Numbered from the stretch's first letter, positions 10,922-19,571 are shown. The stretch: DNA of 64,000 bases from Phyllobacterium myrsinacearum (GCF_014138285.1 NZ_JACGXN010000001.1:1105314-1169313), one strand, 5' to 3'. Numbers and translations: made by a program. Notes: a model not told the origin generated them from the sequence alone.

Positions 10922-12301
10922 ATGGACACTGTCAGAACCGCATTCACTCCCCCTGCACCCGTACCACGTACGGGTCCGGTCGGCACGATCGAGCTGATAC
11001 GCACCATTTACCGCAATCCGCTCGAATTGTGGGGCGAGCCGTCCTACAACGATCCATGGGTTTCGATCGACTGGGCCTTCCAGCATACGATCATCGCCAA
11101 TGATCCCGGCCTGATCCGCCACATCCTCGTCGACAATGCCAAGAACTACAAGATGGCGGCGGTACGCCAGCGCATCCTGCGGCCAATTCTGCGCGACGGA
11201 TTGCTGACGGCTGAGGGCGACACATGGAAACGCTCGCGCAAGGCCATGGCACCGGTCTTTACCCCGCGCCACATCAATGGCTTTGCCGAAGCCATGAAGC
11301 GAACGACGGAAGCCTTTGCCGAGCGTTATGAAAGCATTACCGGAACCGTCGATGTTTCCCGCGACATGACCATGCTGACCTATGATATTCTGGCGGAAAC
11401 ATTGTTCTCAGGCGAGATTGCTGGCGAACCGGACCAGTTCGCCCGTGAGGTTGACCGCTTGTTCGAGACGATGGGGCGCGTCGATCCGCTGGACCTGCTC
11501 GGCGCGCCGAGCTGGCTGCCGCGCTTCACACAGATCCGCGGCCGGAGGGCGCTTGCCTTCTTCCGCAAGATCGTTGCGGAAACGATCATCCTGCGCAAGG
11601 CGCGCATGGACCGGGATGGCGACACGGTTCCAAACGATTTCCTGACTCTGCTGCTGCGCGCGGAAGGGCCCGACGGCCTGTCACGCGCCGAGATCGAAGA
11701 CAATATCATTACTTTTATCGGCGCCGGCCATGAGACCACAGCACGCGCCTTGGGTTGGACGCTCTACCTGCTGGCACAGGCGCCGTGGGAGCGCGATCTG
11801 ATCGAACAGGAAATCGATGCCTTCATGCAGCAGGACCCGCTACCAGCCCCGCACGAATGGCTGAATGCACTGCCGTTTACGCGCGCCGCCTTTGAGGAAG
11901 CCATGCGGCTCTATCCACCAGCACCCTCGATCAATCGAGAACCCGTGGAAGACGACCGGTACAAGGACCTGCATATTCCCAAAGGTTCTGCCATTCTGGT
12001 CATGCCATGGACGATACACCGCCATCGCCTTTACTGGGACAATCCAGAGGCATTCGTGCCGTCGCGCTTCCACCCCGAGAACCGCGACAAGATCGACCGC
12101 TTCCAATATCTGCCATTCGGAGCCGGACCGCGTGTTTGTATCGGTGCCAGTTTTGCCCTGCAGGAAGCCATTATCGCGCTGGCAACACTGCTCCACAGGT
12201 ATCGTTTCGATACCGCGGGTACAGCAAAGCCTTGGCCGGTCCAAAAGCTGACGACACAACCTGATGGCGGCCTGCCCATGACGGTTTTAGCGCGACAGTA
12301 A
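10922..12301 (+). CDS. cytochrome P450
   Basis: A 459-residue soluble bacterial P450. Motifs: I-helix GAGHETT (oxygen activation), K-helix EAMRLYPP (ExxR), and heme-binding loop FQYLPFGAGPRVCIGASFA, with the proximal cysteine at residue 406. GGAGG at 10910-10914 supports the ATG at 10922. No ferredoxin, ferredoxin reductase or reductase domain is adjacent, so electrons must come from elsewhere. No N-terminal membrane anchor is seen. It is divergent from gyrB and followed by a toxin-antitoxin pair, so the context gives no substrate. Confidence 0.95.
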   Translation: MDTVRTAFTPPAPVPRTGPVGTIELIRTIYRNPLELWGEPSYNDPWVSIDWAFQHTIIANDPGLIRHILVDNAKNYKMAAVRQRILRPILRDGLLTAEGDTWKRSRKAMAPVFTPRHINGFAEAMKRTTEAFAERYESITGTVDVSRDMTMLTYDILAETLFSGEIAGEPDQFAREVDRLFETMGRVDPLDLLGAPSWLPRFTQIRGRRALAFFRKIVAETIILRKARMDRDGDTVPNDFLTLLLRAEGPDGLSRAEIEDNIITFIGAGHETTARALGWTLYLLAQAPWERDLIEQEIDAFMQQDPLPAPHEWLNALPFTRAAFEEAMRLYPPAPSINREPVEDDRYKDLHIPKGSAILVMPWTIHRHRLYWDNPEAFVPSRFHPENRDKIDRFQYLPFGAGPRVCIGASFALQEAIIALATLLHRYRFDTAGTAKPWPVQKLTTQPDGGLPMTVLARQ

Positions 12302-12357
12302 CGATCGAGCAATTTGCGGGATCATGCAATCCAGATAAACTATAAGTCTGGCAATTG

Positions 12358-12399
12358 ATTTCATATGAAATTAACGTTATATTCCTTTCAGATGAAAGG
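12358..12399. promoter_or_regulatory. twin palindromic operators upstream of the Xre/RES operon
   Basis: ATTTCATATGAAAT at 12358-12371 is a perfect 14-bp palindrome. CCTTTCA-GA-TGAAAGG at 12384-12399 is a perfect inverted repeat. Both contain the core TTTCA-N2-TGAAA (12359-12370 and 12386-12397), 27 bp apart. The second ends 7 bp before the antitoxin ATG and overlaps its ribosome binding site. This arrangement fits autorepression by the Xre-type antitoxin. Function is inferred. Confidence 0.62.
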
Positions 12400-12406
12400 T
12401 AGAATC

Positions 12407-12790
12407 ATGTCGGCACTCACCCAACGCACACCGGAACGTTCCAGCAAGACTGCGGTTGTCTCCAAGGCCTTGCTGCGATCAGCCGAATTGCTCGGGCTGA
12501 CCGCCAAGGAACTGTCGACCGTGGTTGGATTGTCGGAGCCCAGTATATCCCGGCTGAAGCGTAGCGAGGATGGCACCCCGCTCGCCGGCAAGAGTTACGA
12601 ACTGGCGCTCCTTTTCATCCGGCTCTACCGCTCGCTGGACGCCATTGTCGGCGGTGACGATAGCGTCGCCCGGCAGTGGATCCGCACTGACAACAGCATG
12701 CTGGGCGGCAAGCCACTCAACCGCATCAAAACCATTGACGGTCTCGCCCATGTCCTCGCCTATCTGGACGCCCGACGCGCTCCGATCTGA
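12407..12790 (+). CDS. Xre/MbcA/ParS-family antitoxin (DUF2384)
   Basis: A 127-residue protein from the ATG at 12407, placed after GAAAGG at 12394-12399; an upstream in-frame ATG at 12365 lies inside the first operator palindrome and has no ribosome binding site. Residues 25-55 form a helix-turn-helix (LLGLTAKELSTVVGLSEPSI). The C-terminal part (about 70-125) contains ARQWIRTDNSMLGGKPLNRI and GLAHVLAYLDARR, the DUF2384 toxin-binding fold. It should neutralise the RES toxin encoded by the gene that overlaps its 3' end by 41 bp, and repress the operon through the TTTCA-N2-TGAAA sites. Confidence 0.88.
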   Translation: MSALTQRTPERSSKTAVVSKALLRSAELLGLTAKELSTVVGLSEPSISRLKRSEDGTPLAGKSYELALLFIRLYRSLDAIVGGDDSVARQWIRTDNSMLGGKPLNRIKTIDGLAHVLAYLDARRAPI

Positions 12791-13511
12791 AGCGCGTGAC
12801 AGACACGGCGCCTGCTGGCGTCTCGTCGAGGCGCAACACCGCGTTTCCACCATGAAACTTGTCGACACGCTTGACGAGCAGGCTTTGCTTGAAGACGAGA
12901 TCGAGGCCACCAAGCCGCCTTTGCCGCCGGAATGTGCCCACCTCGATTATCTCCTGGCAACGCCGTTCCGTTACGGCCGCTATCCCGGCAATTCGCGTTT
13001 CCGGCGCGAAGGCTATTCTCCCGGCGTGTTCTATGCCAGCGAAGTGGTTGAAACTGCCGTGGCCGAGACAGCATTCTACCGGCTCCTGTTCTTCAGTGAG
13101 AGCCCCGGTACGCCATGGCCGCGCAACGCTTTGGAATTCACCGCATTTGAGGCCCGCTACGCCAGCAAGCATGGTATAGATCTGACCGCAGCGCCCTTTG
13201 TCCAACATGCGGAGCATTGGACGCATCTGAGCGACTATACGGCCTGTCTTGCGCTTGCCGACGCCGCGCATCAGGCGGGCATTGAAATCATCCGTTACCA
13301 ATCGGTGCGTGATCCCGCGGGGGGCGCCAATCTTGCGCTCCTCTCGTGCGGCGCGTTCGCCATGCCTCGTCCGACGCATACGACCACCTGGCGGCTGGTC
13401 TTTTCCGATTATGGCGTCAAAGCCATCTGCGACCAGCCGAATATCCGGCTGGGTTTCAGCCGCGCCATCTTTGCCAACGACCCACGCATGGCAAGGACAC
13501 TTCGCCTATGA
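12750..13511 (+). CDS. RES-domain toxin
   Basis: A 253-residue protein starting at the ATG at 12750 (MSSPIWTPDALRSEARDRHG), the usual N-terminus of this long RES subfamily; frames extending further upstream are read-through in the antitoxin region. The RES signature residues are visible: CWRLVEAQHRVST (R), SPGVFYASEVVETAVAE (Y and E) and the S of IIRYQSVRDPAGGANLAL. RES toxins characterised so far degrade or modify NAD. The gene starts 41 bp inside the antitoxin gene and ends 6 bp past the stop of the convergent fghA. Confidence 0.88.
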   Translation: MSSPIWTPDALRSEARDRHGACWRLVEAQHRVSTMKLVDTLDEQALLEDEIEATKPPLPPECAHLDYLLATPFRYGRYPGNSRFRREGYSPGVFYASEVVETAVAETAFYRLLFFSESPGTPWPRNALEFTAFEARYASKHGIDLTAAPFVQHAEHWTHLSDYTACLALADAAHQAGIEIIRYQSVRDPAGGANLALLSCGAFAMPRPTHTTTWRLVFSDYGVKAICDQPNIRLGFSRAIFANDPRMARTLRL

Positions 13512-14354
13512 GGAAGCGGCCGAACCAAGCCGGGCAGCATGCCAGGCGATGTGGTCGGCCATGAAGGTGGAAATGAAGAAATAGGAATGGTCGTAGCCAT
13601 CGCGCATGTTGAGCGTCAGCGGGATACGTGCCCGCCTGCAGGCGTCTTCCAGCAGCCAGGGCCGCAGGCCATCATCGAGAAAACCGTCAGCCTTGCCCTG
13701 ATCGACCAGCAGTTCAGGGAGACGGTAGCCATCCTCCATCAACAGCACACTGTCATAGGCGCGCCAGGCAGCATGATCAGGACCAAGATACTTTTCAAAC
13801 GCCGGACGTGACCAGCCTGCAACGCCCGGCCGGGTGATCGGCGCAAAGGCCGAGACAGAGCGGAAATGACCCGGATTCTTCAGCGCCAGCGTAATGGCGC
13901 CGTGACCACCCATGGAGTGGCCGGTTATGCTCTGCCGCTGCATATCAACGGGGAAATTGGCCGCAACCAGCGCCGGCAACTCATCCATAATGTAACTCGC
14001 CATGCGGTAGTTGGCGGCGTAGGGCTCCTGCGTCGCATCAAGATAAAAACCTGCGCCATGGCCAAACTGCCAGTTGTCGCGCTCATTGGGTACGTGCTGG
14101 CCGCGCGGGCTGGTATCCGGGCAGATAATGGCAATGCCGTGCTCGACGGCAGCACGGCGGTATTCGCCCTTGTCCATGACATTCTGATGGGTGCAGGTGA
14201 GACCCGAGAGATACCACAGCACGGGCACCGCACCGTCCTTTGCCTGCGGCGGCAGAAATACCGCGAAGGTCATATCGCATTGGCAAGCATCGCTGCGATG
14301 GCGATAGACCCCTTGCGTACCGTCGAAACTTTTGGCGATCGATAGCGTTTCCAT
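13506..14354 (-). CDS. fghA: S-formylglutathione hydrolase
   Basis: A 282-residue alpha/beta-hydrolase that converts S-formylglutathione to formate and glutathione, the second step of formaldehyde detoxification. The nucleophile is Ser147 in GHSMGGHGA. Family segments include MTFAVFLPPQ, YWLSGLTCTHQN-like (residues 47-59) and DTSPRG (80-85). The ATG at 14354 is preceded by GGGAAT; the open frame continues upstream into the DUF1345 gene but lacks a better start. It is last of a four-gene run headed by frmA. Its 3' end overlaps the RES gene by 6 bp. Confidence 0.96.
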   Translation of the reverse strand: METLSIAKSFDGTQGVYRHRSDACQCDMTFAVFLPPQAKDGAVPVLWYLSGLTCTHQNVMDKGEYRRAAVEHGIAIICPDTSPRGQHVPNERDNWQFGHGAGFYLDATQEPYAANYRMASYIMDELPALVAANFPVDMQRQSITGHSMGGHGAITLALKNPGHFRSVSAFAPITRPGVAGWSRPAFEKYLGPDHAAWRAYDSVLLMEDGYRLPELLVDQGKADGFLDDGLRPWLLEDACRRARIPLTLNMRDGYDHSYFFISTFMADHIAWHAARLGSAASS

Positions 14355-14382
14355 GACAATTCCCGTGGTTTTTATGAGCTGA

Positions 14383-15039
14383 TTATTGGCCGAGCGAGAC
14401 GGCAACGTTCACCGCTGCCGCGACGAGGACAGTGTTGAAGAAGAACGAAACAATGGCGTGCAGCAGATTGACCTTGCGCATTTCCGTGCTGGTCACGGCG
14501 GTATCCGAGGTTTGGGCCGTCATGCCGATGACAAAAGAGAAATAGAGGAACTCGATACCTCCCGGTTCCTTCCCCCCCGGAAAATCCAGGCCGCCGACGT
14601 GCTTGCGCGGCTTGTCCTTCGTGCCTTCAGCCGTTTCGTCCGGTTGCCAGTAGAGATGCGCATAGTGAATGGTGGTCATGGCATGAATGGTCGCCCAGCC
14701 AAGCGGCACGGCCGCGAGCGCAAGGGAAAGATCAAGAATGTGCGGATTCTTTTCGCTGTTGATGAGCACGAAAAGCGAGCCGACCGCGACGATGACGGCG
14801 CCAAATGTCACCGCGAAAATGATCCAGACGGGCTCGTCCGAGCGCGCCGCGTTCTGCCTGAGAAAACTGGCGGTGAGCCGATGGATCTTGAATGCCGTCA
14901 GGATGAGATAGACCACAAAAAACACATTGGCGGCAATGACATAGGCAAGGCCCGGGTAAACCAGAAGGGCGAGCGCCAGAGCTGCGAGGCCGACAACCGC
15001 CGCGGCGTAGAACGGATTGTGCCGGCGCAATATCATCAT
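14383..15039 (-). CDS. DUF1345 membrane protein
   Basis: A 218-residue integral membrane protein with about five hydrophobic segments (roughly 10-45, 70-95, 103-120, 160-180 and 195-217) and the family stretch ATIHAMTTIHYAHLYW followed by GGLDFPG and DFLYFSFVIGMTAQTSD-like sequence (residues 163-179). This identifies DUF1345; its function is unknown. It begins directly after the stop of the GNAT gene (TAA-ATG) and ends 28 bp before fghA, so it is cotranscribed with the formaldehyde genes. A role in that pathway is possible by association only. Confidence 0.88.
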   Translation of the reverse strand: MMILRRHNPFYAAAVVGLAALALALLVYPGLAYVIAANVFFVVYLILTAFKIHRLTASFLRQNAARSDEPVWIIFAVTFGAVIVAVGSLFVLINSEKNPHILDLSLALAAVPLGWATIHAMTTIHYAHLYWQPDETAEGTKDKPRKHVGGLDFPGGKEPGGIEFLYFSFVIGMTAQTSDTAVTSTEMRKVNLLHAIVSFFFNTVLVAAAVNVAVSLGQ

Positions 15040-15516
15040 TTATCGTGCTCCGGCGGCTACCGGCCGCTGCATGTCGACATGAGGAATATCATCCTCGAGA
15101 TATTCCCCCGAAACCGGCAGAAAGCCAAAGGATTCGTAGAATCGCTGCAAATGGCTTTGCGCCGACAGAGCAATAGGGCGATCCGGAAAGCGCCGCTCAC
15201 ACTCGGCAATGGCCTCTGCCATCAGTTTCTCGCCGAGCCGCTTGCCGCGATGCGCAGGCGAGACGACAACCCTGCCGATACGCGCAGCTGTATCAGCAGC
15301 GCCGTGCGGCTGGCGCAGGCGCGCACTCGCAATCAGTTCCTCGCCGATCAGCAGCCGAAGATGCAACGCGTCAATGTCTTTGCCATCCAGTTCCGGATAG
15401 GGACATTTCTGTTCGACGACGAACACATCGACCCGCATACGCAGCATGGCGTAGAGATCGCGCGGGCTGAACTCATCCATCCCGCGCACATCCACCGTGT
15501 AGTGGCTGACGTCCAT
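15040..15516 (-). CDS. GNAT-family N-acetyltransferase, ElaA-like
   Basis: A 158-residue acetyltransferase. The N-terminal DLYAMLRMRVDVFVVEQKCPYPELDGKD is typical of the ElaA group. The acetyl-CoA-binding segment is IGRVVVSPAHRGKRLGEKLM (about residues 79-98), and the C-terminal part is LQRFYESFGFLPVSGEYLEDDIPHVDM. The substrate is unknown. Its ATG shares one base with the frmA stop, so translation is likely coupled. Confidence 0.9.
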   Translation of the reverse strand: MDVSHYTVDVRGMDEFSPRDLYAMLRMRVDVFVVEQKCPYPELDGKDIDALHLRLLIGEELIASARLRQPHGAADTAARIGRVVVSPAHRGKRLGEKLMAEAIAECERRFPDRPIALSAQSHLQRFYESFGFLPVSGEYLEDDIPHVDMQRPVAAGAR

Positions 15517-16628
15517 CAGAAGACCACAACCGAGCGGATCGATTTGCCCTCATGCATCAGATCGAAAGCAGTGTTGATCTCGTCAAGCGGCATGGTGTGG
15601 GTGATGAGCGAGTCGATCTCGATCTTGCCTTCCATGTACCAGTCAACGATTTTCGGCACATCCGTACGCCCGCGCGCGCCGCCAAAGGCCGTACCGCGCC
15701 AGTTGCGACCGGTGACGAGCTGGAACGGTCGGGTCGAAATCTCTTTGCCGGCTTCCGCAACACCGATGACGATGCTGGTGCCCCAGCCGCGATGGCAGCA
15801 TTCCAGCGCCTGCCGCATCACATTCGTATTACCCGTCGCATCGAAGGAGAAATCCGCGCCGCCATCGGTCAGGTCCTGAATGGCCTGTACAACCTTGTCA
15901 TTACCGACTTCATTGGGGTTTACGAAATGGGTCATGCCGAATTTCTTCGCCATCTCGACCTTGGCCGGATTGAGATCGACGCCGATGATCTTGTCGGCGC
16001 CGACCATGCGGGCGCCCTGGATGACATTGAGGCCGATGCCGCCGAGACCGAAGACCACCACATTGGCGCCGGGCCAGACCTTGCCCGTATAGATCACAGC
16101 GCCGATGCCCGTCGTTACGCCGCAGCCGATGTAGCAAATCTTGTCGAAGGGCGCGTCTTCACGCACCTTGGCGAGGGCAATCTCAGGCAGAATGGTGAAA
16201 TTGGAGAAGGTCGAGCAGCCCATGTAATGAAACACCTCTCCGCCATCGCAGGAGAAGCGGCTGGTGCCGTCGGGCATGACGCCCTGCCCTTGGGTTGAGC
16301 GGATCGAGGTGCACAGGTTCGAGCGCTGCGACAGGCAGGTTTTGCACTGGCGGCATTCCGGCGTGTAGAGCGGAATGACATGATCACCAACCCGCAGCGA
16401 GGTCACACCAGCGCCGATTTCGCGCACGATCCCTGCACCCTCATGGCCGAGAATGGCCGGAAATTTGCCCTCGGAATCCAGTCCGGAGAGCGTGTAAGCA
16501 TCCGTATGGCACACGCCGGTGGCCATGACTTCCACCAGAACCTCGCCCGGCTTCGGTCCACCGATCTCGATGGTTTCGATGGTCAGTGGCTTCTTGGCTT
16601 CCCAGGCAACGGCGGCGCGCGATTTCAT
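15516..16628 (-). CDS. frmA: S-(hydroxymethyl)glutathione dehydrogenase / class III alcohol dehydrogenase
   Basis: A 370-residue zinc-dependent medium-chain dehydrogenase that oxidises the formaldehyde-glutathione adduct to S-formylglutathione with NAD. Catalytic zinc ligands are in GVCHTDAYTLSG and GHEGAG; the structural zinc cysteines are in ECRQCKTCLSQRSNLC. The Rossmann segment is VVVFGLGGIGLNVIQGARMVGAD. The class III signature GRNWRGTAFGGARGRTDVP is present. It is the first gene of the frmA-GNAT-DUF1345-fghA run; no frmR-type repressor is adjacent. Confidence 0.97.
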   Translation of the reverse strand: MKSRAAVAWEAKKPLTIETIEIGGPKPGEVLVEVMATGVCHTDAYTLSGLDSEGKFPAILGHEGAGIVREIGAGVTSLRVGDHVIPLYTPECRQCKTCLSQRSNLCTSIRSTQGQGVMPDGTSRFSCDGGEVFHYMGCSTFSNFTILPEIALAKVREDAPFDKICYIGCGVTTGIGAVIYTGKVWPGANVVVFGLGGIGLNVIQGARMVGADKIIGVDLNPAKVEMAKKFGMTHFVNPNEVGNDKVVQAIQDLTDGGADFSFDATGNTNVMRQALECCHRGWGTSIVIGVAEAGKEISTRPFQLVTGRNWRGTAFGGARGRTDVPKIVDWYMEGKIEIDSLITHTMPLDEINTAFDLMHEGKSIRSVVVF

Positions 16629-16778
16629 TCAAACTCTCCCTGATGCGTCTTTCAACATGCGATCTACTGATTTGCAGTTGTGCACTATCAGGATCACACC
16701 GGGGATCGTCAATCAAATCGGCGACATTTCGCGTCGCCGATCAGAGTTGTTGTGGGGGCCGCTTTCAGGCGAGCAGTC

Positions 16779-17222
16779 TCATTCGATGATCTGGACCGCC
16801 TTGTCGCCAGGCTTCGCCATTGATGCAGGGACTTTCAGGGGCGAGCGCGCTTTCATAAAGGCTGAGACATCGGCATAGCTGACATAGCCCTTGTTGTCTC
16901 TGTCGATCTCCTGAAAATGATCTGATATGAAACCCCAACCCGCAGCCTTGGCTGCATTGGCGGTCAGTTGGCCGGATGGGCTGGCCGCCCGGTCAAAATG
17001 GTTTTTCAGCTGTTGATTGACCGCATCCTGCACGATTTTGGCATCGAGCTTTAGGGGCGCACCTGCCGCTGGAGAACCCGGCTTGTCGTCGACTTTCAGG
17101 ATCATTTGCTTGGCCGGTGCGTCAACGGGAACAGAAAGTCTATAGCTACCAGCCTGCGCTGGCGCAGCCCCGGTCAGGCCGATAGCAATCAAGCCGAAAA
17201 TAAATAAATAATTGTTTTTCAT
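16779..17222 (-). CDS. small exported protein with one EF-hand (module 1)
   Basis: A 147-residue protein from the ATG at 17222 (a TTG at 17234 is possible but GAGAAA favours the ATG). Residues 1-24 are a signal peptide ending APAQAG. One EF-hand loop lies at 107-118 (DRDNKGYVSYAD): Asp at positions 1 and 3, Lys at 5 (unusual), Gly at 6, Asp rather than Glu at 12, so calcium affinity may be weak. The protein ends in QIIE. It follows the module 1 S10 peptidase gene after 44 bp and is paralogous to the protein at 19572-19982 (shared AGWG-x-I-x-DHF-x-EIDRD and -IIE end). Function unknown; a partner or regulator of the peptidase is inferred. Confidence 0.78.
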   Translation of the reverse strand: MKNNYLFIFGLIAIGLTGAAPAQAGSYRLSVPVDAPAKQMILKVDDKPGSPAAGAPLKLDAKIVQDAVNQQLKNHFDRAASPSGQLTANAAKAAGWGFISDHFQEIDRDNKGYVSYADVSAFMKARSPLKVPASMAKPGDKAVQIIE

Positions 17223-17266
17223 TGGTTTTCTCAATCGGCAAACTAATGGTTAATACAAAACATGGC

Positions 17267-19447
17267 TTACTGCAGGGACAGAACCGACGGCGTTCCGTAG
17301 AACTTGTCGAGTTCCTGCTTCAACGGGACACGCGCCTCTTCCGATTCATAAGTCATGTGACCACCTTCGAAGGACTTGACCAATATGCGATCCGCAAGTC
17401 CGACGTTGAAGAGGTCGATTTCCGACTGGTGAAATGGCGTTATGCGATCGTAATAACCATGCAGAACAAGCATTTTAATGGACGGATCGTAGTTCAGTAT
17501 TTCCGCCAGATCGGGAAGACTGCTTCTGGAATACGGCTTGGCGGCGTCGCGCTGGAAATTCCATTTGTCGGGTATCAAATCCATATTGCTGACCTTGTAA
17601 TCCGACTTGCTGTGATAGTCGAATGTAGCCCGCAGGATCATTTCGATTCCCACTTTGAAGGCATCGTCTTCGTAAAAAGTCAGGTCATAGACGTCTTTGC
17701 CGTCCTTTTTGGGTATGTTGATGCGCGCGTCGTAAGAATTGAGGGTGGAATCCGGCATGATAAGCTTCTCGAAATTCCATGCAGTAAGCTCAAATTCCTG
17801 AAACCAATCTATGGCGAGCCCCGTTATAGCGGTCATGTCTGAAAAGAACGCAGCGGTGTCTGATAAGATGGTAGCGCCAAAGCGTTTTCCGAAAGATGCC
17901 GTTGCTGTTTTATTGAAATAATCTTGAATCTTGCCCACGTCAGCAGTAACAGGGTCTTTATTAAATTTTGATTGAAAAGACCCATAATCCTCTGGTCTTC
18001 CCAATCTCCATTCATTGAGTTTTTTCTCTAGATCTCCAGCAAGTTTCTTACCGAATGCCGCTTTAGCTTGAATAGATTTATCCTTGCTCGTCCGATTCCA
18101 GTTTGAGATCTCAGTTTTCAAATTCGAAAAGTATTGTTCAATAATAAAGGGGAAATTCTTTGCGGCTAGAAATTCGGGCGAATGCCATACGGCCGAATTT
18201 TCCCGAGCCGGATTGTATTTGTCCTTAATGAACTTTCGCAGAATATCCAGATACTCAGGCACGGTGGCCTTTCCCCGCATCGTGCCCTTTTTGTAATAAT
18301 CGGCTATCATGGCAAGGGTTGGGAGAAATCCCGCCCATGATGCCGTTTTGTTCCCAGACTGCACAGTCCCATTGGTCTCGTAGTCGAGGATGGGGGAGTT
18401 CAAAATAACGCCTGACAAAACCACCGGTTTCTTTCCCGAAGGATCGGGCTGGTAATTGGCAGTTCCCGCTTGCACCAGCAGGTTCGCCACGATGGGTGTG
18501 CGAATGCCACCATAGGATTCGCCATAGAGATATTTCGGCGAATTCTGGCGGTTGTTTTTGTTGATGTACCGCGTGATGAAGTCGCGCAGGACTTGCCCGT
18601 CGGCATCCATGCCCCAGAACTCTATATTCTTATGGGGTTCGATGGCCTCTGAAAATCCGGTTCCAACGGGATCGACAAAAACGAGATCCGATTGGTCGAG
18701 CAGGGTTTCCGCATCGTCGACCAACGGGAAGGTTTTGGGTTTTTCTTTTTTTGCTTCTTCGGAAATGACGGGCAGCCCCACTTTCAGACGCTGCGGTGCC
18801 CAGGAACCCATGTGCAGGAAGAACGAGGACGAACCCGGACCACCATTCCAGAAGAAGGTCACAGGGCGGTTTTCATGCGGCAGGTCATCGCGCGTGTAGG
18901 CCATGTAGAAAATCGCCGCCTGATCCGGATCATGTCTTCCCGTCGGCGCTTTGGCAATGAGATGGCCAGCACTGGCGGTGAAATTGACCGTCTGGCCATT
19001 GATTACCATCTGATGCAGTCTAACGGACGGTGTCTCATCCACTTTGGCAAGCTCAAGCGCGCCATTGCCAGTGAAATCATAGACGATCTTGTCCTCGACC
19101 GGATGTTTCCCCGGCGCGATATCACCATAGGAAACAACTGGCGGTACAGGATTGGATTCGGGCTCAACTATTGCAGCCGCCGCCGCTTGACGCAGCCTGA
19201 TAGATGGCATCTCATCCACTTTAGCAGGCTCAAGCGCGTCCTCGACAGAGAAATCATAGGCAATTTTATTCTCTGCCAAATTTTTCTCAGGTGTCATATC
19301 GGCATGGGATGTAACTTGGTGGGATGTGGGCTCAACGGTAGTCGACGGATCGCGAGCAAAGGTGCTGTCGGAGACAGGACTTTCAGACTTGTCATTGCAG
19401 GCAGCCAGAAAGGCTAGGAGTGACAGGGAGAGAATTCGTAATTTCAT
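17267..19447 (-). CDS. S10 serine carboxypeptidase-like lipoprotein (module 1)
   Basis: A 726-residue protein from the ATG at 19447 (MKLRILSLSLLAFLAAC). The lipobox LAAC puts the lipidated cysteine at residue 17. Residues 18-150 are a linker containing a 41-residue internal repeat (47-87 and 106-146). The peptidase domain begins near 150: NGGPGSSS (201-208), GESYGG with nucleophile Ser311, Asp667 in YYDRITP, and His697 in EGGHMTY, giving a complete S10 triad. Bacterial S10 members act on C-terminal residues at low pH, in the periplasm or at the surface. A long insertion between Ser and Asp (about residues 390-560) is AT-rich and poorly conserved. Paralogous to 19994-22060. Confidence 0.9.
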   Translation of the reverse strand: MKLRILSLSLLAFLAACNDKSESPVSDSTFARDPSTTVEPTSHQVTSHADMTPEKNLAENKIAYDFSVEDALEPAKVDEMPSIRLRQAAAAAIVEPESNPVPPVVSYGDIAPGKHPVEDKIVYDFTGNGALELAKVDETPSVRLHQMVINGQTVNFTASAGHLIAKAPTGRHDPDQAAIFYMAYTRDDLPHENRPVTFFWNGGPGSSSFFLHMGSWAPQRLKVGLPVISEEAKKEKPKTFPLVDDAETLLDQSDLVFVDPVGTGFSEAIEPHKNIEFWGMDADGQVLRDFITRYINKNNRQNSPKYLYGESYGGIRTPIVANLLVQAGTANYQPDPSGKKPVVLSGVILNSPILDYETNGTVQSGNKTASWAGFLPTLAMIADYYKKGTMRGKATVPEYLDILRKFIKDKYNPARENSAVWHSPEFLAAKNFPFIIEQYFSNLKTEISNWNRTSKDKSIQAKAAFGKKLAGDLEKKLNEWRLGRPEDYGSFQSKFNKDPVTADVGKIQDYFNKTATASFGKRFGATILSDTAAFFSDMTAITGLAIDWFQEFELTAWNFEKLIMPDSTLNSYDARINIPKKDGKDVYDLTFYEDDAFKVGIEMILRATFDYHSKSDYKVSNMDLIPDKWNFQRDAAKPYSRSSLPDLAEILNYDPSIKMLVLHGYYDRITPFHQSEIDLFNVGLADRILVKSFEGGHMTYESEEARVPLKQELDKFYGTPSVLSLQ
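19010..19132 (-). repeat. internal repeat unit 2 in the module 1 peptidase linker
   Basis: Encodes residues 106-146. It aligns with unit 1 (19187-19309) over 41 residues without gaps; both contain YDF, AL-E-AKVDE and PS-RL-Q. The units are 177 bp apart in phase, so the repeat expands the linker without shifting frame. Confidence 0.75.
19187..19309 (-). repeat. internal repeat unit 1 in the module 1 peptidase linker
   Basis: Encodes residues 47-87 of the S10 lipoprotein. High similarity to unit 2 is visible in DNA as well as protein, for example the shared run around TCTCATCCACTTT on the plus strand, indicating a fairly recent duplication. Confidence 0.75.
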
Positions 19448-19571
19448 TTCATAAAATTCCCCATAAAAATTCTTGCGTAAAAAATTGATTTGAAAAAATC
19501 GAGCCACGGATGACTAAAATGGCACCCATTGAATGCTGCCCCTCTTCAAGGAGCGAACCCTATGGCCAGCT

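Noticed and set aside
12365-12406. Upstream ATG at 12365 as start of the Xre antitoxin
   Set aside because: It lies inside an operator palindrome, lacks a ribosome binding site, and the extra 14 residues are not part of the family N-terminus.
14386-15879. Long plus-strand open frame (about 497 codons) across DUF1345, GNAT and frmA
   Set aside because: It crosses three real minus-strand genes and has no recognisable domain.
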